NCBI GenBank assembly: GCA_947455875.1
Contig: CANGSD010000115.1
Location: forward strand, 1-5,329
Direction: 5' to 3'
Length of the DNA: 5,329 nucleotides
Source: Comamonadaceae bacterium
GTDB taxonomy: Bacteria > Pseudomonadota > Gammaproteobacteria > Burkholderiales > Burkholderiaceae
Shown: piece after piece, positions 1-5,329 of the stretch
Position numbering within the stretch: position 1 is the stretch's first letter
Layout: the number at the start of each line of letters is the position of its first letter
Made by a program: the position numbers and the translations under genes
Notes under the pieces: generated by a model
The model's input: only the letters and a program-made list of their open reading frames with translations
Told to the model about the DNA's origin: nothing
Database searches by the model: none

Positions 1-2
1 AG

Positions 3-923
3 TGGGTGATGGCGATTGGCTCGCCCTTTGGCCTGGAGAACACCGTGACCGCCGGCATCGTCAGCGCCAAGCAGCGTGACACCGGCGACTATCTGTCCTT
101 TATCCAGACCGACGTCGCCATCAACCCCGGCAACTCGGGCGGTCCGCTGATCAACCTGCGCGGCGAGGTGGTGGGCATCAACAGCCAGATCTACTCGCGC
201 TCGGGCGGCTTCATGGGCATCTCGTTTGCGATCCCGATCGATGATGCGATCCGGGTGGCCGACCAGCTGCGCGGGCCCACGGGCCGTGTGAGCCGCGGTC
301 GCATCGGCGTGTCCATCGACCAGGTGACCAAGGACGTGGCCGAATCGATCGGCCTGGGCCGGCCCCAGGGCGCTTTGGTGCGCAGTGTCCAGGCCGGCTC
401 GCCCGCCGAGAAGGCCGGGGTGGAGGCGGGCGACATCATCACCAAGTTCGACGGCCGCACCATCGAGCGTTCCTCGGATCTGCCCCGCATGGTGGGCAAC
501 ACCAAGCCCGGCAGCCGCGCCACCCTCACCGTGTTCCGTCGTGGCAGCGAGCGCGAGCTCTCGGTGTAGATCGCCGAGATCGAGCCGGAGCGGCCCACCC
601 GCCGCGTGGCGGCCCCCGAGGAGCCACCCCGCGCGTCCCCCGCGGCGCAGGCCCTGGGCCTGGCGGTGTCCGAGTTGTCGGACGCCCAGAAGAAGGAGTT
701 GAAGGTGCCCGGCGGCGTGCGGGTCGAATCGGCCACCGAAGCGTCCGCGCGCGCAGGGCTGCGTGAAGGCGATGTGATTCTGGCGATCGGCAACACCGAG
801 GTGGCCAATGTGCGCGAGTTCGAAGCGGTGGTGGCCCGCGTGGATCGCAGCAAGCCCATACCCGTTTTGCTGCGCCGCGGCGAGATGGCGACGTATCTTC
901 TGATCCGCCCGGCCACCCGCTGA
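3..923 (+). pseudogene. mucD: Do/DegP-family periplasmic serine protease (MucD-like), 5' end outside window, interrupted by in-frame TAG
   Basis: This is the 3' portion of a trypsin-like HtrA-family protease that degrades misfolded envelope proteins in the periplasm. The start, signal peptide and catalytic His and Asp lie upstream of the window. Visible in frame are the [19 protein letters not shown] segment, then the active-site motif GNSGGP with the nucleophilic serine codon at 135-137. The first PDZ domain runs from about 297 to 566 (GRIGV to ELSV). A TAG codon at 567-569 stops the frame. The same frame then continues as IAEIEPERP and a second PDZ domain (about 640-920, GLAVSELS to LLIRPATR) up to TGA at 921-923. 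Protease-PDZ1-PDZ2 is the normal Do/MucD layout, so the two halves are one broken gene. No Shine-Dalgarno precedes the only early restart codon, GTG at 606. If real, the truncated product keeps protease plus one PDZ, a DegS-like layout, and may still be active. Sequencing error is an equal possibility. MucD rather than DegP/DegQ is inferred from lepA following it. Confidence 0.85.
567..569 (+). other. Premature in-frame amber stop between PDZ1 and PDZ2 of the MucD-like protease
   Basis: The codons around the stop read tcg gtg tag atc gcc gag. Upstream coding (ELSV) and downstream coding (IAEIEPE) are in the same frame with no insertion or deletion, so a single base substitution explains the stop. 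A CAG (Gln) to TAG transition is the simplest origin; AAG or GAG are also one change away. The downstream 351 bases have no other stop in frame and retain PDZ-like coding sense, meaning the change is recent, is read through, or is a base-call error. Confidence 0.9.
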
Positions 924-1136
924 CCCGCTTTCGGCCCCCTGCGGACCCGGAAAAGCCCTTGGCGCCGGGTCGGGATTGGGCCGGGATGCGAATTTTTTAC
1001 GAGTTTTCTCGGCCGTCAAAAACGTGGGCGGGTACTCACTCGCAAATGCCCCTTAGGGACTTTTCGATAGAATCAGCCGCTTCTTTGCGCGTTTGGACGC
1101 ATATCAAGAGGGCTGCGGATCACGATGCGGGATGGG

Positions 1137-1185
1137 CTTGGGATAACCACCGCTCGTCCACAGATCGCCCACATGTTGTCCCAAG
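1137..1185 (+). repeat. Imperfect inverted repeat able to form an 11-bp hairpin
   Basis: CTTGGGATAAC at 1137-1147 is the reverse complement of GTTGTCCCAAG at 1175-1185 except for one position, which is a U-G pair in RNA (1144 with 1178). The loop is 27 bases and contains a GTCCACAG stretch. No T-run follows, so it is not an intrinsic terminator. It could be a structured part of an untranslated leader, a protein-binding inverted repeat, or coincidence. Confidence 0.45.
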
Positions 1186-1201
1186 AGTCGCGCACCAAAT
1201 A

Positions 1202-1221
1202 TGTTGATAACCTGTGTATAA
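1202..1221 (-). promoter_or_regulatory. Two tandem DnaA-box-like 9-mers
   Basis: TGTGTATAA at 1213-1221 reads TTATACACA on the minus strand, an exact match to the relaxed DnaA-box consensus TTATNCACA. TGTTGATAA at 1202-1210 reads TTATCAACA, one base from TTATCCACA. The two have the same orientation and start 11 bases apart, about one DNA turn. Weaker 7-of-9 matches lie at 1138-1146 (minus) and 1154-1162 (plus). Binding is inferred from sequence only. The position before lepA and the lack of replication genes argue against a replication origin; a regulatory or DnaA-titration role is possible. Confidence 0.35.
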
Positions 1222-1291
1222 AAATCCTGTTGCTGCCCTGCAACTCGGGCTTGGCACGGTCGGTAGGCCTGTACGGGCGGGGCTTTTTGCC

Positions 1292-1297
1292 TACAAT
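1292..1297 (+). promoter_or_regulatory. Candidate sigma-70 -10 element (TACAAT) of a short transcript before lepA
   Basis: TACAAT differs from TATAAT at one base and lies just after a T-run (1284-1288). The hexamer at a 17-base spacing, CTGTAC at 1269-1274, is a poor -35 match, so the promoter would be weak or activator-dependent. Start of transcription would be near 1303-1305. GTAGGC at 1263-1268 and GCCTAC at 1289-1294 form an inverted repeat that brackets the -35/-10 interval and could be an operator. Confidence 0.4.
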
Positions 1298-1303
1298 GAA
1301 GCT

Positions 1304-1371
1304 CCAACTACCGCAGTTGCCATTGCTTGTTGGTTCAGGGCGCGTCGCATCTCGACGCGCCCTTTTTTCTT
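1304..1371 (+). ncRNA. Candidate small RNA or terminated leader upstream of lepA
   Basis: A promoter-like TACAAT at 1292-1297 would start transcription near 1304, and a strong intrinsic terminator ends at about 1371, giving an RNA of roughly 68 nt. Near its 5' end is a small hairpin: CAACT at 1305-1309 pairs with AGTTG at 1315-1319 around a 5-base loop. An alternative pairing is CCAAC 1304-1308 with GTTGG 1329-1333. The linker 1320-1337 is single-stranded in the first fold and U/G-rich. The overall plan (5' hairpin, open linker, terminator with a U-tail) is that of trans-acting bacterial small RNAs. It could equally be an attenuator leader of the lepA operon, since the terminator lies about 43 bases before the lepA start. 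I do not recognise a named family. Confidence 0.4.
1338..1371 (+). terminator. Strong Rho-independent terminator upstream of lepA
   Basis: GGGCGCGTCG at 1338-1347 pairs perfectly with CGACGCGCCC at 1353-1362, a 10-bp stem with a 5-base CATCT loop. It is followed directly by six T residues (1363-1368) and then CTT. It points along the + strand. Because lepA begins only about 43 bases downstream and no clear promoter lies in between, the terminator either ends a separate small RNA or attenuates transcription entering lepA. Confidence 0.9.
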
Positions 1372-1413
1372 GCCCGCGGCCATTTGAATTCAATCACTTA
1401 AGTCTTCCCGTTG

Positions 1414-3225
1414 ATGAATCACATCAGAAACTTTTCGATCATCGCGCACATCGACCACGGCAAGTCGACGCTCGCTGACCGCCTGATCCAGCGTTGCGGC
1501 GGTCTGTCCGACCGGGAGATGCAGGAGCAGGTGCTCGACTCCATGGATCTCGAGAAAGAGCGTGGGATAACCATCAAGGCCCAGACCGCTGCACTGCGCT
1601 ACACCGCGCGTGATGGCCAGGTCTACAACCTGAACCTGATCGACACCCCGGGTCACGTCGATTTCTCGTACGAGGTCTCGCGTTCGCTGTCCGCCTGCGA
1701 GGGCGCGCTGCTGGTGGTCGATGCCAGTCAGGGCGTAGAGGCGCAGACCGTCGCCAACTGCTACACCGCGCTCGATCTGGGCGTGGAGGTGGTGCCGGTG
1801 TTGAACAAGATGGATCTGCCGCAGGCCGATCCCGAGAACGCGAAGCTGGAGATCGAGGACGTGATCGGCATCGACGCGTCCGAGGCCATCCCGTGTTCGG
1901 CCAAGACCGGCATGGGCATCGACGAGATCCTGGAGGCCATCGTCGCCAAGGTGCCGGCGCCCCGGGGCAATCCCGAAGGCCCGCTGCGCGCCATGATCAT
2001 CGACAGCTGGTTCGACAGCTACGTGGGCGTGGTGATGCTGGTGCGGGTGGTCGATGGCCGCCTGGCCAAGGGCGAACGCATCAAGCTCATGGCCACCGGC
2101 GCCATGTACAACGCCGACAACCTGGGTGTGTTCACCCCCGCTAACCAGCCGCGCGAGTCGCTCGAGGCGGGCGAGGTGGGCTACATCATTGCCGGCATCA
2201 AAGAGCTGCAGGCCGCCAAGGTGGGCGACACCATCACCTTGATCAAGGCGGGCAGCGGCGGCGCGGCCTTCACCGCCACCGAGGCGCTCCCGGGCTTCAA
2301 GGAGATCCAGCCCCAGGTGTTCGCGGGCCTGTACCCGACCGAGGCCAACCAGTACGACTCGCTGCGAGACAGCCTGGAGAAGCTCAAACTCAACGACGCC
2401 TCGCTGCACTACGAGCCCGAGGTGAGTCAGGCCCTGGGCTTTGGCTTTCGCTGCGGCTTCCTGGGTCTGCTGCACATGGAGATCGTGCAGGAGCGCCTGG
2501 AGCGCGAGTTCGACCAGGACCTGATCACGACCGCGCCCAGCGTGGTCTACCAGGTGGTCAAGGCCGACGGCGAGGTGGTGATGGTGGAAAACCCGGCCAA
2601 GATGCCCGATCAGGGCCGGCTCGAGGAGATCCGCGAACCCATCGTGACCGTGCACCTGTACATGCCCCAGGACTACGTGGGCGCCGTCATGACGCTGGCC
2701 AACCAAAAGCGCGGCGTGCAGTTGAACATGGCCTATCACGGCCGCCAGGTGATGCTGACCTACGAGCTGCCCCTGGGCGAGATCGTCCTGGACTTCTTCG
2801 ACAAGCTCAAATCCGTCAGCCGCGGCTACGCCTCGATGGACTACGAGTTCAAGGAGTACCGCCCCTCGGATGTGGTCAAGGTCGACATCCTGCTCAATGG
2901 CGAGAAGGTCGATGCCTTGTCGATCATCGTGCACCGCACCCAGTCCCAGTACCGGGGGCGGGCGGTGGTGGCCAAGATGCGCGAGATCATCAGCCGCCAG
3001 ATGTTCGATGTGGCGATCCAGGCGGCCATCGGCGCCAACGTGATCGCGCGCGAGACTGTCAAGGCCTTGCGCAAGAACGTGCTGGCAAAATGCTACGGCG
3101 GCGACATCAGCCGCAAACGCAAATTGCTCGAGAAACAGAAGGCAGGCAAGAAACGCATGAAGCAGATCGGATCGGTCGAAGTCCCGCAGGAAGCGTTCCT
3201 GGCCATCTTGCAGGTGGAAGAGTGA
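1414..3225 (+). CDS. lepA: Elongation factor 4 (LepA), ribosome-associated translational GTPase
   Basis: EF4/LepA binds ribosomes and hydrolyses GTP. It has been linked to back-translocation, to initiation and to 30S biogenesis; its exact role is debated. The product is 603 residues, close to the usual ~600. The G domain shows AHIDHGKST (11-19), the RGIT switch-I motif (50-53), DTPGHVD (77-83) and NKMD (131-134). EF-G-like domains II, III and V follow. The LepA-specific C-terminal domain ends in the basic stretch [20 protein letters not shown] and the [11 protein letters not shown] tail. ATG at 1414 gives the family-typical [10 protein letters not shown]; a TTG directly before it (1411) is also in frame but adds nothing conserved. 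No clear Shine-Dalgarno precedes the start, which is unusual compared with lepB. It is the first gene of a compact operon, lying about 43 bases after a strong terminator. The stop overlaps the lepB start by one base. Confidence 0.98.
   Translation: MNHIRNFSIIAHIDHGKSTLADRLIQRCGGLSDREMQEQVLDSMDLEKERGITIKAQTAALRYTARDGQVYNLNLIDTPGHVDFSYEVSRSLSACEGALLVVDASQGVEAQTVANCYTALDLGVEVVPVLNKMDLPQADPENAKLEIEDVIGIDASEAIPCSAKTGMGIDEILEAIVAKVPAPRGNPEGPLRAMIIDSWFDSYVGVVMLVRVVDGRLAKGERIKLMATGAMYNADNLGVFTPANQPRESLEAGEVGYIIAGIKELQAAKVGDTITLIKAGSGGAAFTATEALPGFKEIQPQVFAGLYPTEANQYDSLRDSLEKLKLNDASLHYEPEVSQALGFGFRCGFLGLLHMEIVQERLEREFDQDLITTAPSVVYQVVKADGEVVMVENPAKMPDQGRLEEIREPIVTVHLYMPQDYVGAVMTLANQKRGVQLNMAYHGRQVMLTYELPLGEIVLDFFDKLKSVSRGYASMDYEFKEYRPSDVVKVDILLNGEKVDALSIIVHRTQSQYRGRAVVAKMREIISRQMFDVAIQAAIGANVIARETVKALRKNVLAKCYGGDISRKRKLLEKQKAGKKRMKQIGSVEVPQEAFLAILQVEE
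3212..3217 (+). promoter_or_regulatory. Ribosome binding site of lepB, inside the lepA 3' end
   Basis: AGGTGG lies 7 bases before the ATG at 3225 and within the last lepA codons. It supports the start at 3225, which overlaps the lepA TGA as TGATG, over the in-frame upstream codons inside lepA. Confidence 0.6.
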
Positions 3226-4193
3226 TGCAGACCTTCACGAGCGCGGTCCTGGCCGCCTTTGTCGGCTATGCCGCCTCCTGGTACTTCGGTCTGATTGAAG
3301 GCAACTTCGCCTTGCTGCTGTTTCTGGCCACAGTGGTCACCGGCGTGTATTGGGTGGCCGAGCGTTTCTGGTTCCTGCCCCGTCGCCAGCAGGCTGCCGA
3401 CACCATGCAGGCGCAGGCCGAGCAGCGCCGCGTTGCCCTGGCGGCCCAGGGCATTACCCAGACCGACAACGTCGACCTGTCCGCGGCGCGCGAGCGCATC
3501 CTGGCCCAGCCCTGGTGGCTGGATTGGACCGCAGGCTTGTTCCCGGTGATCCTGGTGGTGTTCCTGCTGCGGTCTTTTCTTTTCGAGCCGTTCAAGATTC
3601 CCTCGGGCTCCATGATCCCGACGCTGCTGGTGGGCGACCTGATCCTGGTGAACAAGTTCACCTACGGCGTGCGCCTGCCGGTGATCAACACCAAGCTCAC
3701 AGAGGGCACGCCGCCCCAGCGCGGCGACGTGATGGTGTTTCGCTACCCGCCGCGCCCCAGCCTGGACTACATCAAGCGCGTGGTCGGTGTGCCTGGTGAC
3801 GAGGTGGCTTATCTGAACAAGCGCCTGACCGTCAACGGCCAGCCCGTGGCGACTCAGGCCCTGCCGGATTTCTTCGACAAGGACGCGATGCGCTACTCGA
3901 AGCAGTTCGAGGAGGCGCTGGGCCCCAAGCGCCATCGTGTCCTCAACGACGAGGACCGTCCGGCTTTCATTCCCGGTGCCGAGGACTTTCCCTTCAAGGA
4001 CCAGTGCCGCTACACCGTCGAGGGCGTGACCTGCAAGGTGCCCGCGGGCCACTATTTCATGATGGGCGACAACCGGGATAATTCGCTGGATTCGCGGTTC
4101 TGGGGATTCGTCCCAGACCGCAACATCGTCGGCAGGGCCTTCTTCGTCTGGATGAATTTTGGCGACATCAAGCGCATTGGCAGTTTCGATTGA
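3225..4193 (+). CDS. lepB: Signal peptidase I (leader peptidase), inner-membrane Ser/Lys protease
   Basis: Signal peptidase I cleaves signal peptides from Sec- and Tat-exported preproteins at the periplasmic face of the inner membrane. The 322-residue product belongs to the S26A family. Two hydrophobic segments anchor it: about 6-45 (a long stretch that includes a GNFALLLFLATVVTG core) and about 103-119 (AGLFPVILVVFLLRSFL). A cytoplasmic loop of roughly 50 residues with charged and glutamine-rich content lies between them. Box B, IPSGSMIPTL, carries the nucleophile Ser129; box D, DYIKRVVGVPGD, carries the general base Lys184. Box E is GDNRDNSLDSRFWG (281-294). Cys261 and Cys270 are placed like the periplasmic disulfide pair of E. 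coli LepB, an inference. All catalytic motifs are intact. An in-frame reading region extends upstream to about 3090 but lies within lepA and lacks LepB sense. Translation is probably coupled to lepA. Confidence 0.98.
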   Translation: MQTFTSAVLAAFVGYAASWYFGLIEGNFALLLFLATVVTGVYWVAERFWFLPRRQQAADTMQAQAEQRRVALAAQGITQTDNVDLSAARERILAQPWWLDWTAGLFPVILVVFLLRSFLFEPFKIPSGSMIPTLLVGDLILVNKFTYGVRLPVINTKLTEGTPPQRGDVMVFRYPPRPSLDYIKRVVGVPGDEVAYLNKRLTVNGQPVATQALPDFFDKDAMRYSKQFEEALGPKRHRVLNDEDRPAFIPGAEDFPFKDQCRYTVEGVTCKVPAGHYFMMGDNRDNSLDSRFWGFVPDRNIVGRAFFVWMNFGDIKRIGSFD

Positions 4194-4208
4194 GTGGCCC
4201 CGCAGGAC

Positions 4209-4213
4209 GGGAG
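4209..4213 (+). promoter_or_regulatory. Ribosome binding site that favours the ATG start of rnc
   Basis: GGGAG lies 10 bases before ATG 4224. The alternative in-frame GTG at 4194 directly abuts the lepB TGA and has no purine-rich site at a fitting distance. The ATG start also brings the catalytic residues to the same numbers as in E. coli RNase III. Confidence 0.5.
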
Positions 4214-4223
4214 CGACGCAGGC

Positions 4224-4913
4224 ATGACGCCCGCCGTTCTCGCCGCCTTGCAGCAGCGGCTGCAGCACACCTTCCGCGACCCGGGCCTGCTGGTGCAGGC
4301 CCTGACGCATCGCAGCTTTTCCAGCGAGCACAACGAGCGGCTTGAATTCCTGGGCGATTCCGTCTTGAACCTCGCAGTGGCGGGCCTGCTCTACGAACGC
4401 CTGGCCGATCAGGCCGAGGGTGATCTCTCGCGCGTGCGGGCCAACCTGGTCAAGCAAGAGACCCTGCACCAACTGGCCTTGGGCCTGGGCCTGTCCGAGG
4501 CGATCCGCCTGGGGGAGGGCGAGGCCCGCTCCGGCGGCAGCAAGCGACCCTCCATCCTGGCCGACGCCCTCGAGGCCGTGATTGGCGCGGTCTACCTCGA
4601 CGAGGGCTTTGCCCCGGCCCAGACCCTGGTGCGCCGCCTGTTCCAGGAGGTGGAGATCACCCCGCAGATGCAGGCCGCCGCCAAAGATCCCAAGACCGAA
4701 TTGCAGGAGTGGCTGCAGGGGCGACGTATGAAGCTGCCGGTGTACCGCGTGGCCGGCACGCTGGGCGCGGCGCACAAGCAGACCTTCGAGGTCGAGTGCG
4801 AGATCCCGGACCTGGGCCAGACGGAACGCGGTATCGGCGCTTCACGCCGGGCCGCCGAACAGGCTGCAGCAGCGGCCATCCTGATGGCCCTGAAGGCCCA
4901 GGGCGGCGCATGA
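4224..4913 (+). CDS. rnc: Ribonuclease III, double-stranded RNA endonuclease
   Basis: RNase III cuts double-stranded RNA, releasing 16S and 23S precursors from the primary rRNA transcript and processing mRNAs and sRNA-mRNA duplexes in the cytoplasm. With ATG 4224 the protein has 229 residues (E. coli 226). The nuclease domain spans about 5-150, with the signature [12 protein letters not shown] at 37-48. Catalytic and metal-binding residues are Glu38, Glu41, Asp45, Asp114 and Glu117, the last two in [12 protein letters not shown]; these numbers coincide with E. coli RNase III. The double-stranded-RNA-binding domain follows from about 155 ([11 protein letters not shown]) to 225, ending in an alanine-rich helix ([14 protein letters not shown]). 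A GTG at 4194, immediately after the lepB stop, would add ten residues of no conserved character ([10 protein letters not shown]). The stop overlaps the era start as ATGA. Autoregulation by cleavage of a leader hairpin, known in E. coli, cannot be shown here because rnc lies inside the operon. Confidence 0.97.
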   Translation: MTPAVLAALQQRLQHTFRDPGLLVQALTHRSFSSEHNERLEFLGDSVLNLAVAGLLYERLADQAEGDLSRVRANLVKQETLHQLALGLGLSEAIRLGEGEARSGGSKRPSILADALEAVIGAVYLDEGFAPAQTLVRRLFQEVEITPQMQAAAKDPKTELQEWLQGRRMKLPVYRVAGTLGAAHKQTFEVECEIPDLGQTERGIGASRRAAEQAAAAAILMALKAQGGA

Positions 4914-5329
4914 ACGAATTCCCCGATCTGCCTCCCATCCCGCCGGTGGCGGGCGCCCCCGAGGCCGTGCCCGGCCAGCACTGCGGTCTGGTGGCCATCG
5001 TCGGCAAGCCCAATGTGGGCAAGTCCACCCTGCTCAATGCGTTGGTGGGCCAGAAAATCAGCATCACCTCGCGCAAGGCGCAGACCACGCGCCATCGCAT
5101 CACCGGCATCCGCACACGCGGGGCCACCCAGTTCGTGTTTGTGGACACCCCCGGTTTCCAGACGCGCCATGCCACTGCCCTGAACAAGTCCTTGAACAAG
5201 ACCGTGATGGGTGCGGTCGGCGATGTGGACCTCGTGCTGTTCGTGGTGGAGGCGGGGCGTTTCACGCCGGCCGATGCCAAGGTGCTGTCGCTGCTCAAGC
5301 CGGGCATTCCGGCGCTGCTGGTGGCCAAT
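4910..5329 (+). CDS. era: GTPase Era, 30S ribosome-assembly factor (3' end outside window)
   Basis: Era is a Ras-like GTPase with a C-terminal KH domain that binds the 3' end of 16S rRNA and takes part in 30S subunit maturation. The window holds the first 140 codons, most of the G domain. Visible are G1 GKPNVGKS (32-39), the QTTR switch-I region (58-61) and G3 DTPGF (79-83). The window ends at LLVAN, the first residue of the G4 NKxD motif. The KH domain is not seen. The start ATG overlaps the rnc stop as ATGA; a weak AGGGCGG lies a few bases upstream, so translational coupling is likely. The N-terminus carries about 23 extra residues rich in proline ([15 protein letters not shown]) before the GTPase core, compared with a few residues in E. 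coli Era. The core could also be reached from a later start, but no ATG or well-placed GTG with a ribosome binding site is evident before G1. Confidence 0.96.
   Translation, partial: MNEFPDLPPIPPVAGAPEAVPGQHCGLVAIVGKPNVGKSTLLNALVGQKISITSRKAQTTRHRITGIRTRGATQFVFVDTPGFQTRHATALNKSLNKTVMGAVGDVDLVLFVVEAGRFTPADAKVLSLLKPGIPALLVAN

Larger units (their letters stand above)
924..1413. other. Intergenic region between the mucD-like gene and lepA
   Basis: About 490 bases without a convincing protein-coding gene. Possible short reading frames (959-1207 and 1125-1478 on +, 1073-1393 on -) have no recognisable protein sense and no good ribosome binding sites. The stretch is less GC-rich than the flanking genes, especially 990-1075 and 1195-1230, as expected of regulatory DNA. 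It contains a -10-like TAGAAT at 1068-1073 without a good -35, a hairpin at 1137-1185, DnaA-box-like 9-mers at 1138-1221, a -10-like TACAAT at 1292-1297 and a strong terminator at 1338-1371. A 6-bp inverted repeat (ACCCGG 945-950, CCGGGT 965-970) follows the protease gene but has no adjoining T-run. From memory, related betaproteobacteria often have a small glutaredoxin/thioredoxin-like gene between mucD and lepA; none is seen here. Confidence 0.7.

Noticed and set aside
606..923. Independent small gene starting at GTG 606
   Set aside because: It is the second PDZ domain of the interrupted protease in the same frame. The GTG has no Shine-Dalgarno and falls in the linker sequence, so it is a remnant of the one gene.
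945..998. Possible terminator after the protease gene
   Set aside because: ACCCGG/CCGGGT (945-950, 965-970) forms a short stem with a 14-base loop, but the nearest T-run (993-998) is 22 bases beyond it, so it does not have the form of an intrinsic terminator.
1068..1073. TAGAAT as a promoter -10 element
   Set aside because: The hexamer is good, but no acceptable -35 is found at 16-18 bases upstream and no defined transcript follows, so it is mentioned only as a possibility.
959..1207. Short + strand reading frame of 82 codons in the intergenic region
   Set aside because: Starts with an unsupported TTG, lacks a ribosome binding site, and its amino-acid sequence has no family resemblance and an erratic composition unlike neighbouring genes.
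1202..1221. Replication origin
   Set aside because: Only two good DnaA-like boxes, no dnaA/dnaN/rnpA/gidA neighbours and no extended AT-rich unwinding region; the gene context is a core translation operon.
1125..1478. + strand reading frame overlapping the terminator and the start of lepA
   Set aside because: It would be translated through the terminator hairpin and out of frame into conserved lepA; no protein sense is visible.
1390..2934. Minus-strand open frame of about 514 codons opposite lepA
   Set aside because: It lies antisense to a fully conserved lepA. It is rich in His, Gln, Val and Leu in the way antisense frames of GC-rich genes are, and it has no recognisable motif or ribosome binding site.
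3093..4775. Minus-strand open frame of about 560 codons opposite lepB and rnc
   Set aside because: It spans the complement of two certain genes and their junction, shows the same His/Gln/Gly-biased composition as other antisense shadows, and has no domain sense. GC-rich codon use alone keeps this frame free of stops.

Overview
The window is a GC-rich stretch of a bacterial chromosome with the layout and protein sequences of a betaproteobacterium, most likely Burkholderiales and possibly Comamonadaceae. That placement rests on remembered family patterns (protein wording and the order mucD-lepA-lepB-rnc-era), not on a database comparison. The order matches the end of the classical rpoE-rseAB-mucD envelope-stress cluster running into a translation, secretion and ribosome-maturation operon. 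No plasmid, phage, insertion-sequence or CRISPR signal is visible, so this is a core region.

Positions 1-923 hold the 3' part of a Do/DegP/MucD-type periplasmic serine protease gene. The catalytic-serine segment and the first PDZ domain are read in one frame. The frame is then broken by a single in-frame TAG at 567-569, after which the second PDZ domain continues in the same frame to a TGA at 921-923. This is the clearest anomaly of the window: a nonsense mutation or a sequencing error.

Positions 924-1413 (about 490 bases) contain no convincing protein gene but are not featureless. They hold a long hairpin (1137-1185), a group of DnaA-box-like 9-mers (1138-1221, two of them spaced one helical turn apart), and a promoter-like TACAAT element (1292-1297). 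A near-ideal Rho-independent terminator (1338-1371) follows the TACAAT element by only about 40 bases. Together the last two suggest either a small RNA of roughly 70 nt or a terminated leader in front of lepA.

Positions 1414-5329 hold four tightly packed + strand genes: lepA (elongation factor 4), lepB (signal peptidase I), rnc (ribonuclease III) and the first 140 codons of era (ribosome-assembly GTPase). lepA/lepB overlap at TGATG and rnc/era at ATGA. rnc begins 30 bases after the lepB stop, or directly abutting it if a GTG start is used. Such spacing implies one transcript with translational coupling. In this operon LepA acts on translating ribosomes, LepB cleaves signal peptides of exported proteins, RNase III processes rRNA and mRNA, and Era acts in 30S maturation. 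All visible catalytic and nucleotide-binding motifs are intact.
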